Assembly: GCF_028372415.1 (NCBI RefSeq)
Contig: NC_092879.1
Coordinates: 94,584,241 to 94,648,240 of the forward strand
Reading direction: 5' to 3'
DNA length: 64,000 bases
Source of the DNA: Notamacropus eugenii
Taxonomy: Eukaryota; Chordata; Mammalia; Diprotodontia; Macropodidae
The translations under genes were made by a program, and so were the position numbers. The notes below the pieces were generated by a model. That model searched no databases and was not told the origin of the DNA. It worked only from the letters and a program-made list of their open reading frames with translations. Below, one piece after another: positions 22,288 to 32,336 of this stretch (positions are counted from its first letter, which is position 1; the number at the start of each line of letters is the position of its first letter).

Positions 22288-22331
22288 GTGTGCATGTGCA
22301 TGTGCATGTGCATATGTGAGTGTGTATGTTT
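22288..22331. repeat. (TGTGCA)n-like simple repeat
   Basis: GTGCATGTGCATGTGCATGT with TG-rich flanks, about 44 bp. Confidence 0.85.
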
Positions 22332-22499
22332 TACCAAGTACTTTAGCACTCATGCAATCAATAACACTGGGGAAATGCTTAGTTAATAAGTAAATTGGAG
22401 ACTTTTAGAAAATAAGTGTGCATGCCAAAATATGAATTCATCTAATAGATCATGCTGGCTTCTGAAACACCAATAGTCTTTGAGGTAATGCAGGATGTA

Positions 22500-23055
22500 T
22501 TTTTAATTTTTAATTTGTATTGACATATTTTTCTTATCTAGTACCTTCATTTCTCAACATAACCCTCACTTTTCTGCTACTCAATGACCTGTTACTTTTA
22601 GAAAAGAATCAAAAAGAAAGAGAAGAGAAAAGAAGCTTACCAAGACATTAGCTGAGATTTAACAGTGCCTGCAATGTTCCTCAACCACAGTCCACCACAC
22701 CTTCAAAATAGAAAAGAGGAACATGTAGTTTCTCATCTCTTATTTGGGGGCAAATGTAGTTATGTCAATTACACAGTCTTCAGGATTGTTATTCTTGTCA
22801 TTCTATTCATATTGTAGTCATTGTGCATATTGTTTACTTGTTTCTGCTTATGTCAGTCATTATTAGGTTGTATAATTCTTCATATACTTCTCTGAATGCT
22901 TTACATTCCTTATTTCTTACAATACAGAAATATTCCCCTGTATTCATGTACCACAATTTGTTTAGCTATTCCTCAATCATAGCCAACTATGTTCTTTCTA
23001 GTTCTTTGCTACTACAAAAAAAAATAATACTTTGAATATTTTGGTGTATATAAGA
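22500..23055 (-). mobile_element. L1 3' untranslated and ORF2-end fragment, antisense
   Basis: GTAGTCATTGTGCATATTGT, TGTACCACAATTTGTTTAGC and GTTCTTTGCTACTACAAAAA are the complement of the L1 3' end. A related antisense ORF2 piece resumes at 25530 beyond the HAL1, so the two may be parts of one older L1. Confidence 0.85.
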
Positions 23056-23433
23056 ACACCTCAGGATACATGCCTCACAATCAGATGACCAAGGCAGAAT
23101 CCCCAGCAGGGAGGGTCTCAGATCCCTCACCTCACAAGCACCAAAAAAGCTTCAAAGGTCAGTGAGAGAGCTTTCCCAACTGGGTGAGAGGGGAGCAGGG
23201 TTCCCCCCACACCCCACAGCATGGGCCATAGGCGCAGTGGCAGCAGCAGTGTTGCATGGCAGTGGCCAAGTTGGGCAGCAGCTTCCATCATGGGAGTGGC
23301 TCAGCTTAAAGCCCCTGGAGGAATTGAGCAGCTGATCTGAATCTCAGCCCTGAGCATGGTCCTAGGGGTAAGGAGGAGCACTAGGACCCTTCTCTTGACA
23401 AAGGATTCAGAAGTCGAGTAACTGGCTGGGAAA

Positions 23434-24452
23434 ATCCCCAAAAAAAGGAAAATAAATAAGACCATAGAAGGTTACTTTCTCGATGAACAGGTATTTCCTT
23501 CCATCCTTTCCAATGAGGAAGAGCAATGCATGCTGTCAGAGGAAGTCAAGTCTTCTGCATCCAGTACCTCCAAAATGAATATGCAATGGGCTCAGGCCAC
23601 AGAAGAGCTTGAAAAGCTAGTCAACAGCTTTTTTGGGTGTACCAAAAAAATGCTGAAGAAAATAACACCTTTAAAAATAGGCTAACTCAACTGGAAAAAG
23701 AGGCCCAAAAAGCCAATGAGGAGAAGGCTTTAAAAAGAAGAATCAGCCAAATGATAAAGGAAGTTCAAAAGCTCACTGAAGAAAATAGTTTTTTAAAAAT
23801 GAGAGTGAAGGTGAGGGAAGCTAATGACTATATGATAAACTGAGAAGTTACAAAACAAAATCAAAAGAATGAAAAATAGAAGATCATGTGAAATATCTCA
23901 TTGGAAAAACAACTGACCTGGAAAATAGATCCAAGAGAGACAATTTTAAAATTATGGGTCTACCTGAAAGCCATGATCAAAAAGAGCTGAGACATCATCT
24001 TTCATGAAATTATCAAAGAAAACTGCCCTGATATTCTAGAACCAGAGGGTAAAATAAATATTGAAAGAATCCACCAATCACCTCCTGAAACAGATGCTAA
24101 AAGAGGAACTCCTAGAAATATTGTGACCAAATTTCAGAATTCCCAGGTCAAGAAGAAAATATTGCAAGCAGCTAGAAAGAAACAATTAGAGTATTGTGGA
24201 AATACAATCAGGATAACACAAGATCTGGCAGCTTCTACATTAAGGGATCAAAGGGCTTGGAATAGGATATTCCAGAAGTCAAAGGAACTGGGATTAAAAC
24301 CAAGAATCACCTACCTAGCAAAACTGAGTATAATACTTCAAGGGGAAAAATGGTCATTCAATGACACAGAGGACTTTCAAGAATTCTTGATGAAAAGAAC
24401 AGAACTGAAGAGAAAATTTGACTTTCAAACACAAGAATCAAGAGAAGCGTGA
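23434..24452 (+). pseudogene. LINE-1-type ORF1 (RNA-binding protein) pseudogene, HAL1 copy 1
   Basis: ORF1p is the trimeric RNA chaperone that coats L1 RNA in cytoplasmic particles. The start codon corresponding to copy 2 reads ATC (23434-23436). About 80 bp of the coiled-coil part is missing near 23611-23642, with a frame change. Open pieces remain at 23637-23843 (coiled coil, e.g. LTQLEKEAQKANEEKALKR) and 24123-24452 (C-terminal domain, with RAWNRIFQKSKELGLKPRIT and YLAKLSI, equivalent to the PRISYPAKLSF block of human ORF1p). It cannot make a full protein. Confidence 0.88.
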
Positions 24453-24576
24453 AAAGGTAAACAGGAAAGAGAAATCATAAAGGACTTTCTAAAGCTGAAC
24501 TGTTTACATTCCTACATGGAAAGACAATATTTGTAACTCTTGAGACTTTTCTCAGTATTTGGATAGGTGGAGGGAT

Positions 24577-24580
<4 letters not shown>

Positions 24581-24614
<34 letters not shown>
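24581..24614. repeat. (CA)17 microsatellite inside the HAL1 tail
   Basis: A pure CA tract of 34 bp. HAL1 copy 2 has an interrupted TG tract at the matching antisense position (36138-36176), and copy 3 has a decayed one near 41612. The seed repeat therefore belongs to the element. Confidence 0.95.
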
Positions 24615-24615
<1 letters not shown>

Positions 24616-24880
24616 CACAGGTAGAGTTGAATCAGAAGGGATGATATCTATAAAAAAATAAAATTAAGGGATGACAGATGAATATATTGGGAGGAGAAAG
24701 GATGGAATGGGGCAAATTATTATTCATAAAAGAGATAAGAAAAATCTTTTTTAATGGAGGAGAAAAGGGAGGAGGTGAGAGGGGAAAAGTGAAGCTTACT
24801 ATCTTCACATATGGCTTAAGGAGGGAATAACATGCTCACTAAATTTGGTATGAAAATCTGTCTTACATTACAGGAAAGTA

Positions 24881-24941
24881 GGGGAGAAGGGGACAAGTGG
24901 GATGAGGGGGATGATAGAAGGGAGGGAAAATGGGGGAAGGG
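24881..24941 (+). other. G-run polypurine tract in HAL1/L1 3' tail (quadruplex-prone)
   Basis: Eight runs of three or more G fall in 61 bp (starting at 24881, 24889, 24899, 24906, 24920, 24924, 24932 and 24939), separated by short A-rich loops. G-rich 3' polypurine tracts are a known trait of mammalian L1, and some form quadruplexes. The fold itself is inferred. Confidence 0.7.
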
Positions 24942-25529
24942 AGTAACTAGAAGCAAACACCTTTGGGAAGGGACAAGGTCAAATGAGAGAATAGAATAAA
25001 GGGGGGACAGGGTAAGATGGAGGGAAATATAGTTAGTCTTATACAACATGACTATTATGGAAGCCTTTTGCAAAACTTCACATATATAGCCTATATTGAA
25101 TTGCTTGCCTTCTCATTGGGAATGGTTGGGGAGGGAGGAAGGGAGAGAAGTTGGAATTCAAAGTATTAGAAATAAATGTTGAGAATTGTTATTGCATATA
25201 ACTGGGAAATAAGAAATACAGGTAATGGGGTATAGGAATCTATCTTGCCCTACAAGAAAAGAGAGAAGATGGAGATAAGGGAAAGGGAGGGCACATTGAG
25301 AGAAGAGGTAATAAGAATGCAAGGTGTTATGGGGTGGGAGGAGGGGAGAGATGGGCAGAAAAATTGGAACTCAAAATTTTGTGGAAATGAATGTCATAAT
25401 CTAAAAATAAATAAATAATAAATTTAGAATGATAAACCCTAGAACTGAAAAATAAAAGACTTATGAAAACTACCTGTTCTGATTCTCTTTTAATTTTTTT
25501 TTTACAGTGTGACATTAATATGCACCCTA

Positions 25530-25935
25530 CAAATTTTTGAGCTTATTGTGGTATGTGGTGTGAGGTGTTAGTCTACACCTAATTTCTACCAAAGTGCTTT
25601 CAATTCTCCTGGAAGTTTTTGCCATATAGGAAGTTCTTCTCCAAATGATTTATTTCCTTGGGTTTGTCAACACTGAATTAAGATTAACTGTAATTCTGAG
25701 TTTATTTCTGATTATTCCTTATCTAATCTGTTCTGTTTTTCTATTTTTAAACTAATACCTAATAGTTTTAATGATTCCTGCTCTATAGAATAATTTGAGA
25801 TCTAAATGCTATTCCTACTTCTTTTTTTCATTATTTCCTTTAAGAGGTCAGTCCATTTGATCCTGAAGATTAATTTTATTATTTTTTCTAGCTGCATAAA
25901 GTACTCCCTTGGTAATTTGGTCATAGGTAGACAAA
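25530..25935 (-). mobile_element. L1 ORF2 fragment, antisense
   Basis: CTACACCTAATTTCTACCAA, GTTTGTCAACACTGAATTAA, TTTAATGATTCCTGCTCTAT and ATAAAGTACTCCCTTGGTAA follow the complement of L1 ORF2 downstream of the reverse transcriptase. Compare 47430-47700 and 59330-60020. Confidence 0.85.
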
Positions 25936-26054
25936 ATGTACTTTGGAAATCACTTCTGAAATCCAGATTGTTCTTATTCATTTTAATTGACCTAATAGAA
26001 ACTACTGTTTTCTGTTAGTTAGCTGCTTAATGAACAATATGAATGGTGCCCTCT

Positions 26055-26140
26055 GAGTTGGGATCACTGAACTTTAAGCAAGTTATTTAATTTCTCTGAG
26101 CCTCAGTTTCCTCATCTGTAAAATGAAGGGGAAAAGAAAA
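26055..26140 (+). mobile_element. MIR core fragment
   Basis: AAGCAAGTTATTTAATTTCT and GCCTCAGTTTCCTCATCTGT in sense. Confidence 0.8.
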
Positions 26141-26173
26141 AAGAAGGCTGTAGGTCTTGAAGTGAAGTCACTT

Positions 26174-26424
26174 GGCTGCTAGGTGGCACAGTGAATAGAG
26201 CTAGAGCTCAGAAGATCCAAGTTCAGATCCAATCTCAGACATTTACTACTTGTGTTACCTTGGCCAAGACTCTAGATACCTATATGCCTCAATTTCCTCA
26301 TCTGTAAAATGGAGATAGTAATAGTACTTACCTCCCAGGGTTGTTGGGAGGATCAAAGATAATATTTGTAAAGTGCTTTGCAAACCTTAAAGCACTATAT
26401 ACATGCTAGCTATTATTATTATTA
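26174..26424 (+). mobile_element. MIR/CORE-type SINE, full length
   Basis: The cleanest copy of this family in the window: head GGCTGCTAGGTGGCACAGTG, B-box AGTTCAGATCC, core TCATCTGTAAAATGGAG, CTCCCAGGGTTGTTGG, tail GTGCTTTGCAAACCTTAAAG and terminal CTATTATTATTATTA. Confidence 0.95.
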
Positions 26425-26499
26425 AGTTAGCTAGAATAAAAAAAAACTAGTACCAGTAATTTCTCAAGTCCCCCTCAGAATCTCCACAAAAAGTATCCA

Positions 26500-26880
26500 C
26501 TTGTCTCCTCAATTCTCCATTCTAGCCAAACTGGCCTACTTGTTCTCCATATATAATATTCCATCTCCCACCTCCATGCCTTTGCCCAGAATGTTTTCCC
26601 TCCCCACTTCTCCCTAGCAGAATACCTAATTCCCTGCAAAAATCAACTCAGGTGCTATGTGCTACAAGAAGTCTTTCTTGATGCAGTGCCCTCTCCCAGT
26701 CACTTTGTTTTGACTTTGTATACGTGTTACCATTATCAGGGAACAGCAGTGCCTCCCTCCAGCTGATTACAAGCTCCTTGAAGTCAGACGCTATTTCTAT
26801 ATTGTTTCTGTGCATCTCAGTTATCTAACACATTGTGTCTGGCTCTTAATAAACATTTAATCACTGTTAGCAGAATTGAG
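26500..26880 (+). mobile_element. L2 LINE 3' end
   Basis: CTCCATGCCTTTGCCCAGAA, CAAGAAGTCTTTCTTGATGC, TTACAAGCTCCTTGAAGTCA and CTTAATAAACATTTAATCA give the sense L2 3' untranslated order. Confidence 0.9.
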
Positions 26881-27399
26881 TTGAATTGGATCCACCAATT
26901 AAATGTGCCTTTCTTCGAAGAGTTTTAAAATGTTTTGCTTTCAAATTTGTTTAATTACTAGCCTTGAGACAGTATCATTTCCTTCTATTTCCCATCTCTT
27001 TCGTACAGAACTTCAGCTACTCTCCAAGGTAAATAGATTTGTGTGGGCTAGCCTGGAACCATAACCATCATCTGTAAAATTATTTCTTTTGGAAAACGTG
27101 TTCCAATTTCCAAACACCTGAATTACAAATGAACTTTTGGAATGTGACTCTTCTGTTAAGTAGAGACCATCTACGTGTGAGAATAGCCTTCATGGCCCAG
27201 AAGTTGGGGGCCCATAGCAACTAATCATATCACACTCCAATGAGACCAGGCCCAGTGAAAATGGAATTTCCTAAAAACCTATTGATAAGCACATCACAGT
27301 CAGATTTTCATTTCAAAGCAAGAAATTCACTTCTCCCTTTCTCCTAGCATATAACTTCCTAACATAATTTCCCATGTTTTGTTATTAGGTTATGAATGA
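26881..27399. other. unassigned noncoding DNA
   Basis: Nothing recognised. Confidence 0.5.
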
Positions 27400-27545
27400 A
27401 AGAATGAGCAAAACATTTTGGAAGTGCTTCCTGTGTACCAAGAACTGTGCTAAATGCTGGGGATTCAAATAAAAGAGCGAGACTATCCCACTCTCAAAGA
27501 GCTTAAATTCTAATAAGGAGAGACAGTCCATATAAAAGTTTCATC
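27400..27545 (-). mobile_element. L2 LINE 3' end, antisense
   Basis: GTGCTTCCTGTGTACCAAGA, TGCTAAATGCTGGGGATTCA and AGAGCTTAAATTCTAATAAG. Confidence 0.85.
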
Positions 27546-27621
27546 TGCAGGGCAGATGGAAAGGCCCATTGATCCTTGGAGTACATTTGTAATTCAGGTG
27601 TTTCTTTATTCTAGCTGATTA

Positions 27622-27672
27622 AAAATAATAATAATAATAGTATTTATATAGCGCTTTAAGGTTTGCAGCTCC
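27622..27672 (-). mobile_element. MIR-type SINE tail, antisense fragment
   Basis: AATAATAATAATAATAGTAT then TATAGCGCTTTAAGGTTTGC is the inverted terminal 50 bp of the family at 26174-26424. Confidence 0.8.
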
Positions 27673-27918
27673 TTTGGACACTTCTGTGATTCTCTTGGGT
27701 TTGAGGTCATTCTTTCCCATTACTCTTGGGTTAAACTTCTTTTCCATCTGTGGGGAAATGCAAAGAAAAGTAAGGCTTTCCTCTTTTATTGCTACTTTCC
27801 ACAAGGTTTCTTAGATGGATTCCCTCCTCTGATGAGGAAGAAAAAAAGCAATTGCCTATAGGGGCTGATGTAGATGCATAGGGAAGTTATCAAACTGAGA
27901 TGAAAAATACTGAAAGTT

Positions 27919-28070
27919 GGGAGAGCTAGGTGGCACAGTGGATAAAGTATTGCCCTGGAGTCAGGAGGACATGAGTTCAAATCTAGCCAAAGACACTTGC
28001 TATGTGACCTTGGGCAAGTCACTTAACCTGGATTGCCTCCAAACCCTCCCCACCAAAAAACATAACAAAA
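27919..28070 (+). mobile_element. short marsupial tRNA-derived SINE
   Basis: GAGAGCTAGGTGGCACAGTG, GAGTCAGGAGGACATGAGTT, TTGGGCAAGTCACTTAACC and GATTGCCTCCAAACC, ending in an A-rich tail. It lacks the long RTE or MIR tail. It abuts the truncated Tc1-like gene. Confidence 0.85.
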
Positions 28071-28109
28071 GCCAGTTCTGCTATTTTTGACCCTGTACAA
28101 GTCACTTCA

Positions 28110-28731
28110 CTTTCATCATTGTTGTCACTATATTTATCAAAGTCCATCATTCCACACTGGAAGTGAAAAAAAATGTCCCCAAACATTATTGAGATTGGAT
28201 GTTTTATAGTCTGATGAAAATGACCATATCTTACGAGCTTACCTAGACATCTCCTTACAATCAATTTTGTGTAGCCCTGAAAGAGAAAGTGAGTTTTATC
28301 AGTAAAAATTGCCTTTTTCCAACCTTCAGTACTCCTATCTTCATCTTGCTCACAACAAGTATTCTTTTCTTCATAACAATGTTTAGTAGCTATTTTTTCA
28401 ACTGTTCTCACTGATCATCCAACTTGAAGATGCCTGTGCTGCATTGTAGAAGAATAAATAACAAGTCACTCAGCTACTACGTTCCTCTGAAAGTCCTTGC
28501 TTGTTTTCTGAGGATTAAGTAGATTGTTTGTCAGTTCCAGGCATTTTGTTTTTGTTTTTGACCATACTTTCCTTTGCAGTTCAGTCTGACTGATTATATT
28601 TCATTGTGGGCTCAGATGATTCTTGAAATGCTTGACTTCCCAACAACAGCCTCTGCAATAGCTCTCACATTCGTTGAAGTGTGCTCCTTAAGAGTTACAA
28701 CTTTTGCACATTTCCTTGGAGTAATATCCAT
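28110..28731 (-). pseudogene. Tc1/mariner (Tc1-clade) transposase pseudogene, 3'-truncated
   Basis: On the minus strand an ATG at 28731 opens MDITPRKCAKVVTLKEH then NVRAIAEAVVGKSSISRII, a helix-turn-helix DNA-binding start as in Tc1-family transposases, then a stop. In shifting frames follow NPQKTSKDFQRNV and SSTMQHRHLQVG (second HTH region). From about 28330 down comes GWKKAIFTDKTHFLFQGYTK and VRRCLGKLVRYGHF, then HPISIMFGDIFF and GMMDFDKYSDN. This matches the catalytic-domain block W..VIFSDES.F...G....VRR.GE..R.GH, with the first catalytic Asp kept in TDK. The second Asp and the Glu are missing: the gene stops beside the SINE at 27919-28070. Tc1 transposase cuts and pastes DNA; this copy is dead. 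Confidence 0.82.
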
Positions 28732-28959
28732 TCTTAAACACCACAGAATCAAAAACACAACACAAGAGCAATGAAATGTACATGTTTGGCATGAAATCTA
28801 ATACTTGACTGAGAGAAAATTAACTAACCAGTTCAATCTGGATTCATCTGGCCAAAGCGAAACATTCTGAGGCAGCCTAACATCAATAGAAGTACACACA
28901 AGTGACCATTCTGTCACAAAATGAAATTGTATCAAAATTATTACCCTAGTTAGTTCACA

Positions 28960-29700
28960 CACCATTGTACCATTTGCCGGGCACTAGGGATATGAAGACA
29001 AAGTAAGACAAAATGAACAGTCCCTTCTCTCACAAAGTTTCCATAGTACAGGGAGGAGATGAAGTGTTATGTATGGTGAACAAGAACCAAAGACAACATG
29101 AATAGGAGCAAGATGCAATCAGCCTGAAAAGACCAACCACTGGGAAGGTCTTTGATTGCCAAGTCAGGGTAATTTGTAGCAACAGGGAATCATTAGAGAT
29201 TTTTGAGTAGGGAAAGTGGCCTGATCAGACTTGTTTTAGAGATACCATTTTGGCAGCTGTATGGAGGATGATTGGTATGAGGAGAGGTGAGATATGGGAG
29301 ACCACTTAGGAAGCTGTTAATATCTTCTAGGTAAGAAGTGATGAGGATAATGTGCTGACTATGTATGCAGTGAGAAGGGGGCAGATGTGAGAGATGTTTT
29401 GGAGTTAGAATGGATAGACCATGACAACTGGTCAAATGAGTGGTGAAGGAGAAGGAAGAGTCTAGAATGATTCTCAGGTTGTGACCCCTGAGTCACTACA
29501 AAGATGATTGTGTCCTTAACAGAAATAGGGAAATTGGCAGGGAAGAGGTTGAGGGGAAAAGATGATGAGTTTGAGCTCAAGTGCCTATGGGAAATGCATG
29601 TGGCAATGTTCAGTAGGCTGTTGGTGATGCAAGACTGAAGGTCAGGAGAAAGATGCACACATCTGCAGAGAGGTGATTGTGGCATCCATGAGACTTCTTC
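28960..29700 (-). mobile_element. L2 LINE, antisense, 3' end into ORF2
   Basis: From TTGCCGGGCACTAGGGATAT it continues through TGGGAAGGTCTTTGATTGCC, CAGCTGTATGGAGGATGATT, GTGAGAGATGTTTTGGAGTT and AAGATGATGAGTTTGAGCTC, collinear with antisense L2 over about 740 bp. It reaches the reverse-transcriptase part. Confidence 0.88.
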
Positions 29701-29811
29701 TTGACCCTGTTTCTCTTGACCCATGAAAGAGACCAGAACCATCCAGTCCCTAGTATTCTCCCAGAGATCCCTTTTACAAGATTCTATGGTAACATCTCTA
29801 GATTTTCCCAT
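29359..29811 (-). pseudogene. L2 ORF2 (reverse transcriptase C-terminal side) relic
   Basis: An open minus-strand stretch whose translation includes LSPDLQSCITNSLLNIATC and LFPANFPISVKDTIIFVVT. It corresponds to the L2 segment 'LSSQLQ.R.ISN.LL...SW...KLN..K', here diverged. It survives by chance because CT-rich L2 text has few stops. It is not functional, and its ends extend beyond the homologous part. Confidence 0.55.
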
Positions 29812-29979
29812 CTAGCTTGTACAGGCCAGAGAGAGTCCCTACTCACCCCTCCAGAAGTTTTCCCATTTGCTAGACTTAACAGTGCCTCTGTACCTCTAGC
29901 TTCCCTCTTCCCTTCTTTCAAAAAATCCCATCAAAGGGACTTCATTGGGGCTACCTTGTGTCCTTTCAAGTATATCTAA

Positions 29980-30185
29980 AGCTGAAAGGGCATTTAGATG
30001 TAATCTATTCCAACCCTCTCAGTGTAGGGTTTGTATGAGTCCAGAACTCAAGGTGAAGCCCTCCAGGAAGGGGACCCCCTTCTACTTGGGGACAGTTCAT
30101 TGCTCCTTGTTTTGCCTTCTGATGCCAAGCAAGAAGGATAAGATCCCTAATTCTTCTTCCACTTGTCCTTTGACATACAAATATA
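29980..30185 (-). mobile_element. CR1/L3 LINE terminal region, antisense
   Basis: CTATTCCAACCCTCTCAGTG, AAGCCCTCCAGGAAGGGGAC, ATTGCTCCTTGTTTTGCCTT and GATAAGATCCCTAATTCTTC follow antisense CR1/L3 in order. Confidence 0.75.
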
Positions 30186-30418
30186 TTGTCCCACTTTACA
30201 TTTAAGAAGGACAGAACTCCTCTTTCTGAAGGCAGAGGGATTTCAATTTTAATTGCATTTGTAGAGTTAATTCATTACTAGTTCATCCTACTAACTCCCA
30301 ACTTCAGCTTTAATGAAAATGTAGAACAGAATCACCAATTTGACAAGTGCAGAGATTCCTCCCTTCTTCTGGCAAAAGAAGATCCCATTCTGTCAAGAAT
30401 TTGGTCTGTTATAGCTTA

Positions 30419-30668
30419 GGGCAGCTAGGTTATACGTTGGGTAGAGTGCCGGACCTGGAGTCGGGAAGATGTGAGTTCCAATCTGGCCTCAGACACTTCC
30501 TAGCTGTGTGACCCTGGGCAAATCACTAACCCTGTTTGTCTCAGTTTCCTCATCTATAAAATGAGCTAGAGAAGGAAATGGTAAACCACTCCAGTGTCTT
30601 TGGCAAGAAAAACCCAAATGGGGTCATAAAGAGTCAGATACAACTCAAACAACTCAACAACAACAACA
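30419..30668 (+). mobile_element. tRNA-derived SINE with RTE-type tail, full length
   Basis: GGGCAGCTAGGTTATACGTT, CCTGGAGTCGGGAAGATGTG, GTGTGACCCTGGGCAAATCA, CAAATGGGGTCATAAAGAGT and AACTCAACAACAACAACAAT. Complete, and less diverged than that at 7163. Confidence 0.95.
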
Positions 30669-31089
30669 ATTAGCTCTTTCAATGAGCCTGGTGCACCAGA
30701 ACCACTGACTCTTATACAGTGAAAAAGAGAAAGATTCATGGCATTCTGGCCTATCTACTGGCCTGGGTCTTGTCCTCCAGGTTCTTAATCTATCTGATGC
30801 TATTAAAGCCAAGTTGAATTCTTTACCATGGACAGCCCTCAGGTGGCTAATATTTGGAAAGCCATTTCCAATATCTTGAACAGTTAAGTTCCTGTCTCTT
30901 GTGGTTATCACCAAATCCAAGAATGATTTCCAAAGGTGATACTCTGTTGTGAGTTCTGTGAATAGAAAACAGAGAACGGTTTGATTTATTCTGGTCTTAT
31001 GTGTTTGGAACAGGGAGGGGGTTGGAGTAGATCATTTAAATGGGTTTTTCTTAATTGCAGTATGGCTTGTGATGTCATCATTCACCCAA
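30669..31089. other. unassigned noncoding DNA
   Basis: Nothing recognised. An 88-codon frame on the minus strand (30654-30920) begins in the SINE tail and has no domain. Confidence 0.5.
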
Positions 31090-31375
31090 AATTGTTCTGT
31101 CCAAAGTTACCCATAATCTCTTTTAATCACCCAATTTAATGGCTTCTTCTCAATCCTCCCCCTTGTTGACTCCTCTGTCGCATTACTACTATTGACTTCC
31201 CTCTCCTCCTGGATATTCTCCCCTCTGGGTTTTTGTGACATTGCTCTCTTCTGGAAGGGACCCCTCTTCCTCTGCACCTTATGCAATCCCTCTCTTCCTT
31301 AGGATGCAACTCAAAAGCACCGCCCTCTGTGTGAAGCTTTCCAGATCCTCCCAAGGGCTAGTCCCTTTCATCTCC
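31090..31375 (+). mobile_element. L2 LINE with internal deletion
   Basis: CAATTTAATGGCTTCTTCTC, GGATATTCTCCCCTCTGGGT and TCTTCTGGAAGGGACCCCTC are ORF2-region L2 in sense. From about 31300 (CAACTCAAAAGCACCGCCC, GAAGCTTTCCAGATCCTCCC) the text is from the 3' untranslated side, so the middle is deleted. Confidence 0.8.
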
Positions 31376-31927
31376 AATCACCTTGTGTTTATTCATATAA
31401 ATTCATTTCAATCCTGTCCATTGCATAGATTGGAATTGTCTTTCAACACTGTCTTTACAATTTTGTCATTGTCGTAGAAATTGTTCATCTCACTCTGCGT
31501 CAGTTCCTTTTCCCAGGTTTCTCTACCATCCCCTTCATCATTTCTTATAACAATATTCTATTACATTCATATGCCACAATTTTTTCAGCTATTTCTCAAT
31601 TGATGGGCACCTCCTTGGTTTCTAGTTCTTCACCACCACAAAAAGAGCTACTTTATGTATTTTTACACAGCTACAATATGTACTTTTGTACACAGGGGTA
31701 TAGGCCTAGTAGTGGTAATAATGCTGGGTCCAAAGGTAGTTATAGTTTAATAGCTTTTTGGGCATAGTTACAAATTGTTTCCCAGAATGACTGGACTAAA
31801 TCGAAGCTCCGCAAATAATGTATCAAATGTACCTGTTTTCCCACAACCCCTCCAAAATTTATCATTTTCCTTTTTGATCAGCTTTGCCATTTTGAAGGGT
31901 GTGTCACATAGAGTTATCATATAGACA
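31376..31927 (-). mobile_element. L1 ORF2 C-terminal fragment, antisense
   Basis: CCTCAATTGATGGGCACCTC-like text, AGAGCTACTTTATGTATTTT, TGCTGGGTCCAAAGGTAGTT and ATTTATCATTTTCCTTTTTG. The minus-strand translation has KKENDKFWRGCGKTGTF, equivalent to the CW.GCG..GT zinc-knuckle region of L1 ORF2p. The knuckle's first Cys is replaced by Phe. Confidence 0.9.
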
Positions 31928-31940
31928 CCATCTACGGAGT

Positions 31941-32258
31941 GGGGGGGGGGGGTTGGTGTTCGTCCTTCATTGCCAAAGAAGACCATGCCATCAGAGAAAT
32001 AATGACATGACTTGCACTGGACTTTGTTTTGAGTGAGGGAGGGCTGTGCAGGTCACCAGCTTCACTTCTCCTCCAGAGCCATCTGAATCCAGTGACCAGA
32101 GAGTCATCAGGATGACTGGAGATGACCCAGGATGAGGCAATTGGGGTTAAGTGACTTGCCCCACAGCTAGTGAGTGTCAAGTGTCTGCGGTGAGATTTGA
32201 ACTCAGGTCCTCCTGACTCCTGCACTGGTGCTCTATCTACTGCACCACCTAGCTGTCC
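31941..32258 (-). mobile_element. long tRNA-derived marsupial SINE, antisense, with poly(C) tail
   Basis: The head on the right is CACCACCTAGCTGTCCCC, the B-box side GATTTGAACTCAGGTCCTCC, the core GATGAGGCAATTGGGGTTAA, and the 3' part CTCCTCCAGAGCCATCTGAA, GTCCTTCATTGCCAAAGAAG. It is flanked by 13-bp repeats at 31928-31940 and 32259-32271 differing at one base, so it is a full insertion. The 3' end on the minus strand is a run of 12 C (31941-31952 as G), where I would expect an (AAC)n or A-rich tail. Confidence 0.9.
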
Positions 32259-32336
32259 CCATCTATGGAGTAGTTTATAATAATATCACCCAGCCTTACT
32301 TACTAAGATTATGAATCTATGAAGAAATGTACCCAG

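Larger units (their letters stand above)
23056..25425 (+). mobile_element. HAL1-type half-L1 element, copy 1 (ORF1 + 3' tail, no ORF2)
   Basis: About 2.4 kb in sense: a 5' untranslated part (23056-23433), an ORF1 relic (23434-24452), then directly an L1-type 3' tail with (CA)n, polypurine G-runs and a terminal AATAAATAAATAATAAAT. A normal L1 carries a roughly 3.8-kb ORF2 between ORF1 and the tail; none is here, nor in the three other copies. ORF1-only elements are known as HAL1 and must borrow L1 ORF2 protein. This copy lacks the YY1-type 5' end seen in copies 2 and 3, so it is 5'-truncated or from another subfamily. Confidence 0.88.
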
